DNA of 64,000 nt from GWA1-39-11 sp964640435 (GCA_964640435.1 CAZXFJ010000001.1:1-64000), one strand, 5' to 3'; positions 1-9,831 are shown, counted from the stretch's first letter. Numbers and translations: made by a program. Notes: generated by a model from the sequence alone, not told the origin.

Positions 1-2628
1 GAGACAATTAATGTTGCACCTCAAAATAATCCTGCTCCACAACCTGGTGCAAATGGTCTAACAGCAAGTCCCGAAGGTAGAGAAAACTTAACAGCTCTTT
101 CAAGACTTGATCCTCGTGCAACACAGGTATTGCATCAAGCGCAAACTTTAGCAAAAAAGATGGAACAAGCAGAAATTGCACCTGACCATCTTTTATACGG
201 ACTTGTATATGATGGCGAAATATTTAAGCTTCTTGAGAAGTTTAATGTTAATGCTGCAAAAATCTCTGAAGAGATAGAGGCAAAGCAAGCAAAAGGATCA
301 TTCTCGGGTCAACCAACGCTATCTGCTTCTTCTAAAAATATTATGGAAGAAGCTTACAATACTGCAAAATTAAGAGGTGCAAGCTTTATATCGCCAGAAG
401 ACATTCTTCTTGCGCTATTCTCTCTTCAAGCAGCTTCAGATTATCTTAAAGGAAAAGGAATAGAAAAGTCAGGCCTTGAAGAGACCTTGTCAAAGAGTGG
501 AGATTATACGGTTGCTAAGAAATCTATGATTGAAAAGTACAGCATAGATCTTACTGGAGAAGCCGCAAAAGGAGAGCTCGATCCAATCACAGGACGAGAT
601 CGTGAAATTGAAAGACTTGTTCATATTCTTTTAAGACGAAGTAAAAACAATCCTATTATTATTGGGGAAGCTGGAGTTGGAAAGACAGCGATCGTTGAAG
701 GACTTGCTCAGAAGATTGTTTCAGGTGAGATTCCAAAAGATCTACAGGGTCGAAGAATTTTACAGCTTGATCTTGCATCTTTAATTTCTGGTGCATCACA
801 TCGCGGAGAATTTGAAGAAAGATTTAGAGCTGTAATTAAAGAAGCACAGGCATCAGCCGGTCAAATGATTCTCTTTATTGATGAAATTCATACATTAATT
901 GGTGCAGGTGATGATGGTGGAGCGATGGATGCGTCAAACATAATTAAGCCCTACCTTGCTCGTGGACAAATACAACTAATTGGTACAACAACTATTGCTG
1001 AATATAGAAAGTATTTTGAAAAAGATAAAGCATTTGAGAGACGCTTCCAGCCAGTTTTGGCGGATGAACCAAGTGAAGATGTTGCTATAGAAATGTTAAA
1101 AGTCTTGCAGCCAAAGTATGAAAAATTCCACGGTGTCACATTTTCGCCCGAAGCAATAGATGCGGCTGTAAGACTGTCTAAAAAATATGTTGGAGAGAGA
1201 TTTTTACCTGATAAAGCAGTTGACCTTCTCGATGAAGCTGGGGCTGAAGTAAAGCTTAAAGCATCAGAAGGAAAGAGAAAAGATACCATTGTTAATAAAG
1301 AAGATATTCAAAACGTTGTTGCTGCATGGACGGGTATACCCGTTACAAAATTAACGGAAGATGAGAGTGAGAAATTAATTCATCTCGAAGATTTAATTCA
1401 TAAACGATTTGTTGATCAGCAAGAAGCTGTTGTAGCAATTGCAGAAGCAATAAGACGTGGAAGAATTGGACTTTCCGCTGCAAATCGTCCAATAGCATCG
1501 TTTATATTCCTTGGACCTACCGGAGTTGGAAAAACGGAGCTTGCAAAAACAATGGCTGAAATTATGTTTGGCCGTGAAGATGCATTAGTCCGCCTTGATA
1601 TGAGTGAATATATGGAAAAACATGAAGTAGCAAAACTTATTGGTGCACCTCCTGGATACGTAGGCTATGAAGAGGGTGGTCAACTTACAGAGGCTGTTAG
1701 ACTCAAGCCATATTCTATAGTTTTACTTGATGAGGTTGAAAAAGCACATCCTGATGTATTTAATATTTTACTCCAACTTCTTGAAGATGGAAGACTAACA
1801 GATAACAAAGGAAATACTGTTTCATTTAAAAATACCGTTATAGTTGCAACATCAAACATTGGTAGTGCTCTTATTCAAAAAGAGCTTGTTGCGGGAGGAG
1901 CTGATATGAAGCCTGAAGAGTTTGATAAAAAATTTGCTGAACTCTCAAAAACTCTAATGGATGAACTTCGCAAATTCTTTAGACCGGAGCTTCTAAATCG
2001 TTTTGATGAACTTGTTGTCTTTAAGCCTCTTGCTCAAAAAGATATGATTGGTATTGCTGAGCTAAATATCAAAAAGACTGAAAAACTTCTTAAAGACCAG
2101 GGATATGGACTTCAAATAACAAAAGAGGCTTTGGATGAGCTTGCAAAAGAAGGATACGACCCATTATATGGTGCAAGACCATTAAGGCGTCTTATTCAGA
2201 CAGCTATAGAAAATCCTATTTCACTTGCATTAATTGGAAAGAAATTTATAGTGGGGGATACCATTTTAATAAGTTTTGATAAGGCTAAAAATGAATTTAC
2301 ATTTACAAAAGCAGCCGTTGCTCCAGTTCAGGATCCAAACGCTCCTACTCAGCCCGGTCAACAAACACAGCCTCCAGGACAAGTACCTGCTGATCCAAGC
2401 GCACAACAACCAGTTCAAGCAGGAAGCGATGTAGCGCAAAATGGACAAGCTCCTGTTGCTCCAGTTGATCCCAATGCGCCAGTAGCGCCTCAGCCTCCAG
2501 CAGAGCCAATTTATGGAGCAAATAATAACGGACAGGTAGTTCCACCGCCACCTCCATCATCACCTGATAGCTTTGGTCAAACAGGCGCAAGTGGTACTCA
2601 AATGCAAAAAGATGCAAATGCCGTATGA
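1..2628 (+). CDS. Clp/Hsp100 AAA+ ATPase (ClpC-like), 5' partial
   Basis: Double-ring AAA+ unfoldase or disaggregase. The frame is open from base 1, so the true start lies outside the window; the TTG at 130 is not a start. Visible in order: a Pro/Gln/Asn-rich stretch, a Clp N-domain, AAA1 with Walker A GEAGVGKT (664-687) and Walker B ILFIDE (868-885), arginine finger FERRF, then AAA2 with GPTGVGKT (1513-1536), pore loop GYVG (1654-1665) and LLDE near 1729. The linker between rings is short, without the long coiled-coil M domain of ClpB. I see no IGL/VGF-type ClpP-docking loop in AAA2 between the sensor-1 region (TSNIGS) and RPELLNRFDE. The last 100 or so residues are a Pro/Gln/Ala-rich tail atypical of the family. 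Its stop overlaps the next start (ATGA), so translation is probably coupled to the subtilase. Both ATPase sites look intact. Confidence 0.93.
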   Translation, partial: ETINVAPQNNPAPQPGANGLTASPEGRENLTALSRLDPRATQVLHQAQTLAKKMEQAEIAPDHLLYGLVYDGEIFKLLEKFNVNAAKISEEIEAKQAKGSFSGQPTLSASSKNIMEEAYNTAKLRGASFISPEDILLALFSLQAASDYLKGKGIEKSGLEETLSKSGDYTVAKKSMIEKYSIDLTGEAAKGELDPITGRDREIERLVHILLRRSKNNPIIIGEAGVGKTAIVEGLAQKIVSGEIPKDLQGRRILQLDLASLISGASHRGEFEERFRAVIKEAQASAGQMILFIDEIHTLIGAGDDGGAMDASNIIKPYLARGQIQLIGTTTIAEYRKYFEKDKAFERRFQPVLADEPSEDVAIEMLKVLQPKYEKFHGVTFSPEAIDAAVRLSKKYVGERFLPDKAVDLLDEAGAEVKLKASEGKRKDTIVNKEDIQNVVAAWTGIPVTKLTEDESEKLIHLEDLIHKRFVDQQEAVVAIAEAIRRGRIGLSAANRPIASFIFLGPTGVGKTELAKTMAEIMFGREDALVRLDMSEYMEKHEVAKLIGAPPGYVGYEEGGQLTEAVRLKPYSIVLLDEVEKAHPDVFNILLQLLEDGRLTDNKGNTVSFKNTVIVATSNIGSALIQKELVAGGADMKPEEFDKKFAELSKTLMDELRKFFRPELLNRFDELVVFKPLAQKDMIGIAELNIKKTEKLLKDQGYGLQITKEALDELAKEGYDPLYGARPLRRLIQTAIENPISLALIGKKFIVGDTILISFDKAKNEFTFTKAAVAPVQDPNAPTQPGQQTQPPGQVPADPSAQQPVQAGSDVAQNGQAPVAPVDPNAPVAPQPPAEPIYGANNNGQVVPPPPPSSPDSFGQTGASGTQMQKDANAV

Positions 2629-4553
2629 GCCAGTCAGACGAGCCACAAGTAGTTGAAGAAAAACCATCGTTTACAGATAAGTTTCCAATATTTAAAAACA
2701 GAATCGTTCTAATAGGTATTTTGTTTGTTGTCGCAGTTATTCTTCTTTCCCCAATTATTTTTTTTATTTCATCAGCAATAAATGAAAATAATAAAAAACC
2801 TGAAGAGGCATTTAAGCCTACGGCGCCAGTAATACCTGACCAATTAGTAGTTCAATATAAAGATTCATATTCAAAGGAAGAGGCATTGGAGCTTAAAAAC
2901 AAACTTGATTCACTTGGAGTAGTTTCTCAGGAAAAAGTTTTTAATTCCGATTCAGAAAGACTTAAAAACTTTTACCTTTTAAAATTCAAAAAAGGCACAG
3001 ATATACAGGCAGTTAAAAAAGAACTTGAGAGTTTTTCTGGGATAGAGTCAGCAGACGTTCAGTATAAGGTTGTTCCTCAGGTTGTACCAAATGATCCGCT
3101 TTATCCATCAATGTGGGCACCAAGCATTATGGGTATGCCTGCTGCTTGGGATTTAGCGCAAGGGAGTAAAAGCGTTGTTGTTGCAGTTATTGATTCCGGA
3201 GTTGACTATACACATCCTGATTTAGCCGCAAATGTTATTCGAGGACCGAACTTGGCTGTAAACTCTGGAAGATCAATCGATGATCCAGGGGATGATTTTG
3301 GTCATGGTACGCACGTTGCTGGAACTATTGGGGCCGTGGGAAATAATGGCGTAGGAGTTACTGGTAATGCATGGAGCATAGGGGTAATGGGAATTAAAAT
3401 TGGAGATAGTAAAGGAGGATCTAATACTAGAATTATTGCTCAGGGTATAGCATATGCTGCGGATCATGGGGCGAAGGTAATTAATATTAGTATGGGTTCT
3501 GACGGTACGGCTCCTTGTGATACTTTAACTCAGAATGCAGTAAATCAGGCAAATAGTAAAGGCGCTTTAGTTGTTGTTGCTGCGGGGAACTCAAATGCTG
3601 ACGCTTCGCGCTATACTCCAGCAGGATGTTCTGGTGTTTTAGTTGTTGGTGCAACAGATGCATCTGATAGGCGAGCAGGATTCTCAAATTATGGAGCAAA
3701 AGTTGATATAGCAGCGCCTGGTGTGAGCATACTATCAACTCTTCCTCCGGGTTCTCAAATAAATGCGCAATGTAATGATGCAAACTTTGGTACTGCAAAT
3801 GATGGTTATGGGGCATGTAGCGGAACCTCAATGGCTTCACCTCAAGTTGCAGGTATTGCAGGATTAATTTATTCTTTAAAACCATCCCTTAGTGGTGAGG
3901 ATGTCAAAAAATGTATTTTAGAAAATGCTGACCCAATTACAACAGATAAGCCAATCGGCGGTAAAAGGATAAATGCAGTACGAGCGTTAAGTGCGTGTTC
4001 AGGTATTACAACAAGTGTCTCACCATCTCCCACCCCAATAGGCTCTACAGCATCTCCTACCCCAAGCGTGACTGTTGCGCCAGGAATGACAGTAAATGTA
4101 GTATATGACATCAATAATAATAGGGCTGCGAACGATTCAACAGATTTACCTTATGTTGGGGCAAATGTTTCCATAACGGGTTCAGTAAGCAAAACTGGGG
4201 TTACAGATTCAAAAGGTGTTTTTGTTGCTGCCGATTTACCAAACGGTCAATATGAGGTAAACATTACTATTCCAAGAATGACGTTTAATCCACTTACTAC
4301 CGTTATGAATGGAGCTCCACAGCTTGTAACGGCTTTCGTTCCAACACTTCTTCTTACACCTCTTCCCACAGGTATTACCACGCCATCTCCCGTAATTGGT
4401 TCCCCTATTCAAACGGTACCTGCTCCTACTGTTAAAAAGAAGCCAACTCCGACTCCGGCAAAGGCATATACATGTCACATGAAAGGTAATGGACTTCAGT
4501 CAGAAGGCGCTATAATAATTGGCGATTTAGTTTGTGACGAAATTAAAAAGTAG
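2625..4553 (+). CDS. Membrane-anchored subtilisin-like serine protease (S8 family)
   Basis: Predicted extracellular serine endopeptidase of 642 residues. A cytoplasmic N-terminus (1-26) is followed by one membrane segment (about 27-51), an I9-like propeptide region (about 72-150) and the catalytic domain. The triad is visible as D190 (VVAVIDSGVD), H227 (GHGTHVAG) and S402 (GTSMASPQ), with the oxyanion Asn at N322 (AAGNSN). After about residue 455 come Pro/Thr linkers and a small SpaA/CarboxypepD-like beta domain (about 490-560), then another Pro/Thr linker and a short Cys-containing end. The start ATG overlaps the TGA of the upstream Clp gene by four bases. The pairing suggests a shared protein quality-control role across the membrane; that link is inference. 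Confidence 0.93.
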   Translation: MSQSDEPQVVEEKPSFTDKFPIFKNRIVLIGILFVVAVILLSPIIFFISSAINENNKKPEEAFKPTAPVIPDQLVVQYKDSYSKEEALELKNKLDSLGVVSQEKVFNSDSERLKNFYLLKFKKGTDIQAVKKELESFSGIESADVQYKVVPQVVPNDPLYPSMWAPSIMGMPAAWDLAQGSKSVVVAVIDSGVDYTHPDLAANVIRGPNLAVNSGRSIDDPGDDFGHGTHVAGTIGAVGNNGVGVTGNAWSIGVMGIKIGDSKGGSNTRIIAQGIAYAADHGAKVINISMGSDGTAPCDTLTQNAVNQANSKGALVVVAAGNSNADASRYTPAGCSGVLVVGATDASDRRAGFSNYGAKVDIAAPGVSILSTLPPGSQINAQCNDANFGTANDGYGACSGTSMASPQVAGIAGLIYSLKPSLSGEDVKKCILENADPITTDKPIGGKRINAVRALSACSGITTSVSPSPTPIGSTASPTPSVTVAPGMTVNVVYDINNNRAANDSTDLPYVGANVSITGSVSKTGVTDSKGVFVAADLPNGQYEVNITIPRMTFNPLTTVMNGAPQLVTAFVPTLLLTPLPTGITTPSPVIGSPIQTVPAPTVKKKPTPTPAKAYTCHMKGNGLQSEGAIIIGDLVCDEIKK

Positions 4554-4588
4554 CTTATATAATTCTGGCAAACAGACTCTAAATCTGC

Positions 4589-4594
4589 TAAAAT
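4589..4594 (+). promoter_or_regulatory. Extended -10 element, leaderless dnaJ-like promoter
   Basis: TAAAAT preceded by TGC (extended -10 TGn) and followed by exactly six bases before the ATG at 4601. Transcription would start at or next to the start codon, and no Shine-Dalgarno sequence is present. Confidence 0.5.
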
Positions 4595-4600
4595 TGAACA

Positions 4601-5464
4601 ATGGCTGGTAAAGATTTTTACGCAACATTAGGTGTATCTAAAACTTCAACTGGTGAGGAAATTAAGCGAGCATATAGAAAGCTTGCTATGCAATATCACC
4701 CTGATCGCAATAAGACTAAAGAAGCAGAAGAAAAGTTTAAAGAGATAAATCAAGCATACGAAGTTTTAGCTGACACTAAAAAAAGACAACAATATGACCA
4801 ATTTGGAGCTGCAGCTTTTGAAAACGGAGGAGCTGGGGCAGGTGGTCCATTTGGTGGCGGAGGATTTAGGCAGGGTCCATTTACATATACTTATTCAACT
4901 GGAGGAGATGGCGGATTTGATTTTGGAGGTTATTCCGACCCCTTTGATATTTTTGAACAATTTTTTGGTGGCGCATCTCCATTTGGAAGACAAAAGCCAA
5001 CATACTCTCTGACAATTGACTTCATGGAAGCAATAAAAGGAACAGAGAAAAAGGTTAGTATAGGTGGATCTTCAAAGAATATAAAAATTCCTGCAGGAGT
5101 AGATAGTAATACGAGAATTAGATTCGATGATTTTGACATTATCGTGAATGTAAGACCAAGCAATAAATTTGGTCGTGAAGGACTAGACATAATTACAGAA
5201 GAACAAGTCTCTATGGTTCAAGCAGCTCTTGGTGATGTTATAGAAGTTGAAACAATTGATGGAAATGTAAAACTTAAAATTCCTGAAGGAACACAGCCAG
5301 GTGCTTTAATTCGACTTAAGGGACATGGAGTAAACAGTTCTACAAGAAAAACCCGGGGAGACCATTTTGTAAGAGTTAAAGTTGAAATACCAAAAAAATT
5401 AAAAGGTAAACAGAAAGAATTGCTTCAAGAATTTGAAGAAGAAGGCGAAAAAGGTTGGTTTTAA
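4601..5464 (+). CDS. DnaJ/CbpA-type J-domain co-chaperone
   Basis: Hsp40 co-chaperone expected to stimulate DnaK ATPase. The J domain occupies residues 1-70 with the HPD motif at 33-35, followed by a Gly/Phe-rich segment (about 75-125) and C-terminal substrate-binding beta domains. There is no Cys-rich zinc domain, so it is of the CbpA type and not a canonical DnaJ. At 287 residues it is slightly shorter than CbpA. It lies one base ahead of the next start, consistent with an operon, and downstream of a Clp ATPase, which fits a proteostasis role. Confidence 0.92.
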   Translation: MAGKDFYATLGVSKTSTGEEIKRAYRKLAMQYHPDRNKTKEAEEKFKEINQAYEVLADTKKRQQYDQFGAAAFENGGAGAGGPFGGGGFRQGPFTYTYSTGGDGGFDFGGYSDPFDIFEQFFGGASPFGRQKPTYSLTIDFMEAIKGTEKKVSIGGSSKNIKIPAGVDSNTRIRFDDFDIIVNVRPSNKFGREGLDIITEEQVSMVQAALGDVIEVETIDGNVKLKIPEGTQPGALIRLKGHGVNSSTRKTRGDHFVRVKVEIPKKLKGKQKELLQEFEEEGEKGWF

Positions 5465-5465
5465 A

Positions 5466-6728
5466 ATGAACGAAATATTAAGACCTCAAGTAGAATTTAC
5501 ACCAGTCAGTAAAAATACCACACTTAAACTTTTTAATCAGGCACTTTCTGTTGCAAGTGAGGTTGACCAGGAAGAAGTTTGCCGCTCGTATGAGATTATT
5601 GAAAATGCGCATGATAGTTTTAATAATCCAAAAAGAAAAAATAGAGCAACAAGTGCATTTTTAATTCACTCACGAAGAACTTCTGATTCAGATAGTTCGC
5701 TTGATGATGTGGGGAGAGTTATTCCAAGTCTTGCGCAAAAATATGATATTCCACATGAGCTTGTAGATAAGATTTGGAATTCTTTACCTCCGTTTGAGTT
5801 AGGAAGTATTAGCGGTAAGCTTTCCAGTGGACAAGATATTGATTGTGCTTTAATCTCCGTACCCATAACGCCAACTGGACTTGCTCAAGCTGGTCGAGCT
5901 ACGGATAGATTTAATTATTCATTCCCTAAAATAAAAGACGCTGTTCAACTAGCAAGTAACTTGGGGGCAGATGTAGTCGGACTTGGTGAAACCCTAGCGT
6001 CTTTAACTTCACATGGGAAAAAATTGAAAGAACAATATCCGGATGTAGAGATTGTAACTGGTCATACGGGGACAACGTATTTAATAAATGAATGGATAAG
6101 ATTTGGTGCTCAAGTACTTGATAAGGATCTTTCAGATACTTCCGTAACAATTATCGGTGCATATGGAGCGATAGGATCTGTTGTGGGTAGATTACTTGCT
6201 AATGAAGGCGTTGGTAGATTAAGTCTTCATGATAAAGAAGATAAGGTTGGTGGATTAAAAAATATTGCAGCTGGTCTTGTTAACGATTTTCCCTATCTAT
6301 CAGGAAGAATTGATGTTTCAGGTGGGGATATTTCTCTCGCAGAAGCATGTAAAAGAGGAGAGATAATTATGAGTGCAGCATCGGCTCCTTCCTCATTTAT
6401 TAGAAGTGAGCATTTAAATGAAGGAACCATAATTGTTGATGATTCTCAGCCCCCAAGTATCACACGAGAAGAAGCAGAAAAAGCAAAAAGTCATCTGTTT
6501 TGGGTGGTAGGAAGTCATCCAGACTTAAGACGAGATTTTGATTATGGAATCGATGGAGAATGGGGTTGTGCCCTAGAGGTTGTAGCTATGGAGGCAAGAC
6601 GTGGGGAATTTGTAGGCGTAGGTCCTGTAACAATTGAAGGAGCTGAAAAATTTAGAGGAATTGCAAAAGATTTAGGAATTGGCATATCATATCCTCAAAG
6701 TTTTGGTGAGCCTGTCAAACTGATATAA
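5466..6728 (+). CDS. Rossmann-fold protein resembling acyl-ACP/fatty aldehyde reductase
   Basis: A 420-residue protein with a nucleotide-binding turn GAYGAIGSVVGRLL in the middle and upstream segments GLGETLASL and TGHTGTTYLINEW that recall the cyanobacterial long-chain acyl-ACP reductase (AAR) family. A Cys in EWGCALEVV sits near where I would expect the AAR catalytic Cys. The match is from memory of family motifs; an alternative is another NAD(P)-dependent Rossmann oxidoreductase. I take the ATG at 5466, one base after the dnaJ-like stop and with AAGG upstream; an in-frame TTG at 5433 would extend it into the previous gene. The partner deformylating oxygenase is not seen in this window. Confidence 0.6.
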   Translation: MNEILRPQVEFTPVSKNTTLKLFNQALSVASEVDQEEVCRSYEIIENAHDSFNNPKRKNRATSAFLIHSRRTSDSDSSLDDVGRVIPSLAQKYDIPHELVDKIWNSLPPFELGSISGKLSSGQDIDCALISVPITPTGLAQAGRATDRFNYSFPKIKDAVQLASNLGADVVGLGETLASLTSHGKKLKEQYPDVEIVTGHTGTTYLINEWIRFGAQVLDKDLSDTSVTIIGAYGAIGSVVGRLLANEGVGRLSLHDKEDKVGGLKNIAAGLVNDFPYLSGRIDVSGGDISLAEACKRGEIIMSAASAPSSFIRSEHLNEGTIIVDDSQPPSITREEAEKAKSHLFWVVGSHPDLRRDFDYGIDGEWGCALEVVAMEARRGEFVGVGPVTIEGAEKFRGIAKDLGIGISYPQSFGEPVKLI

Positions 6729-6729
6729 T
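6721..6729 (+). promoter_or_regulatory. Extended -10 promoter (TGA-TATAAT) for histidine kinase
   Basis: TGATATAAT overlaps the last codons of the upstream gene; seven bases separate TATAAT from the ATG at 6737. This implies a leaderless transcript, with no Shine-Dalgarno. Confidence 0.6.
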
Positions 6730-6736
6730 TAAATTA

Positions 6737-8896
6737 ATGCCTATTAATTTTGATTATCAGAATATCTTAGTTTTTGGTGCTTTTGTTATTAATATTGCGT
6801 TATGTCTTCTTATTCACCTCAGAACAAAAAAAACTAAAGCAAATATTACATTTGAAATAACTGCGTTAAGTATTGCAGGGTGGTGTCTTGCAATGATTTT
6901 TTACAGAAGTGCACCTCCAGAAACGGCAGTTTTTTGGACTAAGGTTTTGTATTTCTTCCCGACATTCATTCCAACAGCATTTTTACTCTTTGGATTATAT
7001 TTTCCGAACGACAAAATTAAAAAAAGTACTCTATATATAATTATTGCGCTTAACGTGGCAATGAGCCTCTTGGTTATACATGGTGGCTCAATTATTCAGT
7101 CGGTTGAAATAGAGCCTTACAAAGAAAAAATAATTATATTTGGCCCTTTATATTATATATTCTACTTCACATATATAACTGGATTTTTCCTGGCATCATA
7201 TTGGGTACTTTTTCAAAAATATAGAAAGGGTAATCCATATGTTAGAATGCAAATCTTATATATATTGTTGGGTATGACAGCGGCTTCAGTTCCAGCAATG
7301 ATAACTAATTTAAATTTGCCAACATTTGGATACTTCGAGGTTAACTGGATTGGTCAATTATTTACTATTTACTGGGTGGGTGGGGTTTCATACGCAATTA
7401 TTAAACACAGATTGCTTGATATTAGGTTTGTTATCGCAAGAACATTATCATACGTTTTGTTAGTAGTTATTTTAGGAATAATTTATGCATTAGGATTATA
7501 TTTTATAATTAGGTCCATTTTTGGTTCATTCGGTTCATCAAGTCAGCTATTGGCATCCACCTCATTTGCAGTCGTTTTAGCCTTTATTTTCCAGCCTCTT
7601 CGTGTAGCTATTGAAAAGGCTACGGATAAAATTCTATTTAAAAATACATATAACTCTCAAGCCTTACTAAAGTCACTATCAGATATTATGGCCACAAGTT
7701 TAGGTTTGGATAATTTAGCAAACAGGATTCTAGATCAATTAATAACAGGGGCGAAAATAACACGTGGCGTTTTCGTCATATTAACTGACAATCAAGTCAC
7801 TGTTAATCACTTAATTTATAAAGGTTATGAAACTTTTCCAGTAATTGATATGTTGGACGTTAAAAAAATATTTGATGGTCCAACACTCCTTAGCTTTGAA
7901 GATATAGAAGAGGGGCCACTTAAAGATATTTTACGTAAAAATAAGTTTTCATTAGTTTTAAATTTAACAGTAAACAATGAAAAAATAGGCCTATTGTGTC
8001 TCGGGGAGAAATTATCGGGCGATTTTTATTCAGAACAGGAGTTAGAGATGTTTGAGATTCTTGCACCAGAACTATCTGTTGCAGTTCATAATTCAGAAGA
8101 GTACGAACAGATTAAAAGATTTAACATAACATTAAAAGATGAAGTTGCTCGGGAAACAAAACAGCTGCAAGATGCAAATATAAAACTTCAAGACCTCGAT
8201 AAGCTAAAAGATGAATTCGTTTCTCTAGCTTCACATGAATTAAGAACTCCAATGACAGTTATTAAGTCATATGTTTGGACACTTTTAAACTCTAAAATTG
8301 GTCCTCTTAATGATAAGCAAAAACAATATCTTGATAATACATATACATCTACAGAAAGACTTATTAACTTAGTTAATGACATGCTTAATGTTTCAAGAAT
8401 TGAATCGGGCAGACTTACTATAGAGCCAAAGCTTATCGAGATGAATAAGTTTTTGGGAGATATTGTTGTCGAGATGAAAACTCGCGCAGATGAGTTAGAA
8501 ATTAATCTTTCATTTACCGGTATGAGTCAGGATGTTAATGCAAAATGTGATGCTGATAGAATCAAAGAAGTAGTAATTAACCTTATAGGTAATTCAATTA
8601 AATTTACGCCTAAAGATGGTTCTATAATAGTAGGACTAAATACCGATAATGGTTTTGCTCAAATATCTATTAAGGATACAGGGCGGGGAATTAGTCAAGA
8701 AGATATGCAGAAGCTATTCCAGAAATTTAATATGGTAGGAAATACTCATTTAACAAAAGACCGAGGTCAGGGAACAGGCTTAGGGCTTTATTTATCAAAG
8801 TCACTAGTAGAGTTACACGGTGGAAAAATTGGAGTTACCTCTGATGGAGAGGGGAAAGGTTCTACTTTTACATTTACGCTTCCTTTGGCGCAGTAG
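6737..8896 (+). CDS. Multi-TM sensor histidine kinase with GAF domain
   Basis: Sensor kinase of 719 residues. The first ~290 residues hold about seven to eight membrane segments (7TM-type sensor), then a GAF-like domain (about 305-450), a short coiled coil, a HisKA domain with the phospho-acceptor H500 in SHELRTP, and a HATPase_c domain with N-box (NLIGNSIKFTP), G1 (DTGRGIS) and G2 (GQGTGLGLYLSK). The input signal is unknown. Its 3' end overlaps the convergent receiver gene by 23 bases; that receiver may be its partner, though the opposite orientation means they are not in one operon. Confidence 0.95.
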   Translation: MPINFDYQNILVFGAFVINIALCLLIHLRTKKTKANITFEITALSIAGWCLAMIFYRSAPPETAVFWTKVLYFFPTFIPTAFLLFGLYFPNDKIKKSTLYIIIALNVAMSLLVIHGGSIIQSVEIEPYKEKIIIFGPLYYIFYFTYITGFFLASYWVLFQKYRKGNPYVRMQILYILLGMTAASVPAMITNLNLPTFGYFEVNWIGQLFTIYWVGGVSYAIIKHRLLDIRFVIARTLSYVLLVVILGIIYALGLYFIIRSIFGSFGSSSQLLASTSFAVVLAFIFQPLRVAIEKATDKILFKNTYNSQALLKSLSDIMATSLGLDNLANRILDQLITGAKITRGVFVILTDNQVTVNHLIYKGYETFPVIDMLDVKKIFDGPTLLSFEDIEEGPLKDILRKNKFSLVLNLTVNNEKIGLLCLGEKLSGDFYSEQELEMFEILAPELSVAVHNSEEYEQIKRFNITLKDEVARETKQLQDANIKLQDLDKLKDEFVSLASHELRTPMTVIKSYVWTLLNSKIGPLNDKQKQYLDNTYTSTERLINLVNDMLNVSRIESGRLTIEPKLIEMNKFLGDIVVEMKTRADELEINLSFTGMSQDVNAKCDADRIKEVVINLIGNSIKFTPKDGSIIVGLNTDNGFAQISIKDTGRGISQEDMQKLFQKFNMVGNTHLTKDRGQGTGLGLYLSKSLVELHGGKIGVTSDGEGKGSTFTFTLPLAQ

Positions 8897-9269
8897 CATG
8901 TGTGCCATCAAGGTACATTTTTGTTTCTTTAACTAGATCTCCCGGCGTGATCTGGCTTTTAATTATATATCCATTTCCAAGTTGAAGTGCCTTTTTAATC
9001 TCCTCCCCTTTATCAAGATTAGTTAAGAAAACAACAGTTTTGTTTGGAGTAGTAGGTGGTTCACTTTTAAGTTTCTCAATTATGTCTAGCCCATTAATTT
9101 TTGGCAAAATAATATCAAGATATATTAGGTCCCATCCCCCTTGTTTAATTTTGGTTAGCGCTACATCCCCATCCTCTGCAGTATCAACAGTGTATCCTTC
9201 TCCAGTTAGTGTATCAGAATAAATTTGTCGAAGAAGTTCATCGTCCTCTACGACTAAAACTTTGGCCAT
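8874..9269 (-). CDS. Single-domain response regulator (CheY-like receiver)
   Basis: Stand-alone receiver of 131 residues without an output domain. The acidic pocket is D9/D10, the phospho-acceptor D52 (LIYLDIILPK), and the conserved Thr and Lys occur in VVFLTN and YIIKSQ. It probably acts through protein-protein contacts. The minus-strand upstream region carries a TAAATT hexamer six bases from the ATG, consistent with the leaderless pattern. It lies between a sensor kinase and the pilus locus, so control of pilus function is possible but inferred. Confidence 0.93.
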   Translation of the reverse strand: MAKVLVVEDDELLRQIYSDTLTGEGYTVDTAEDGDVALTKIKQGGWDLIYLDIILPKINGLDIIEKLKSEPPTTPNKTVVFLTNLDKGEEIKKALQLGNGYIIKSQITPGDLVKETKMYLDGTHATAPKEA

Positions 9270-9315
9270 AAAAATAATTTAACACTATGAACTGGAAAAA
9301 GCAATGAAGAGGAAA

Positions 9316-9810
9316 TTAGCGGGTAACTGAAATTGTGTCTCCAGAAATTTCAACACCAGGAGCTGCAACTGTTACGCGGTTGTCTCCACCTGAAGCTTGA
9401 AATACTGTGTAGTCAGTAACATATGCTGCTGTACAGTCATCTGCAGCTGATCCTGTTGTGGTACCATTTGTACCTGTTTTAGGATCAACTGGAAGGGCAG
9501 CTAGATATTTTGTAACAAGTGCTGCACAAATATCAACTGTTCCTGTTCCTGTTTTAGCAATTACACATGGAGCAGCTGCTGTACAACCAGAAATTCCTGT
9601 TGGAAGATTTCCCTTATTGTCTGAAGCGTATTGGTCAATAGCGTTAAGAATAGCATTAACATCGCTTCGTCTCTTTGTATCATTTGCTTGTGCAAATTGT
9701 TTTGCGGGGTTGATAGCTATAAGAGTAATTGCAAGAAGAACAGCTAAAATTCCAATAACAACTAGAAGTTCGATGAGTGTGAAACCTTTTTTGAGTTGGG
9801 CAGTTTTCAT
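9316..9810 (-). CDS. Major type IV pilin-like prepilin
   Basis: Structural pilin of 164 residues. A short basic leader ends at a prepilin peptidase site G/FTLIELLVV with Glu at mature position 5, followed by the hydrophobic N-terminal helix and a globular domain with four Cys that could form disulfides. It has its own good promoter and is separated from the minor-pilin operon, fitting high-level expression of the main subunit. Confidence 0.92.
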   Translation of the reverse strand: MKTAQLKKGFTLIELLVVIGILAVLLAITLIAINPAKQFAQANDTKRRSDVNAILNAIDQYASDNKGNLPTGISGCTAAAPCVIAKTGTGTVDICAALVTKYLAALPVDPKTGTNGTTTGSAADDCTAAYVTDYTVFQASGGDNRVTVAAPGVEISGDTISVTR

Positions 9811-9831
9811 ATTTTTATTTAGTACTTATAA

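Noticed and set aside
130..132. TTG as the start of the first Clp gene
   Set aside because: The same frame is open to base 1 and encodes sequence continuous with the Clp N-domain, so the start lies outside the window.
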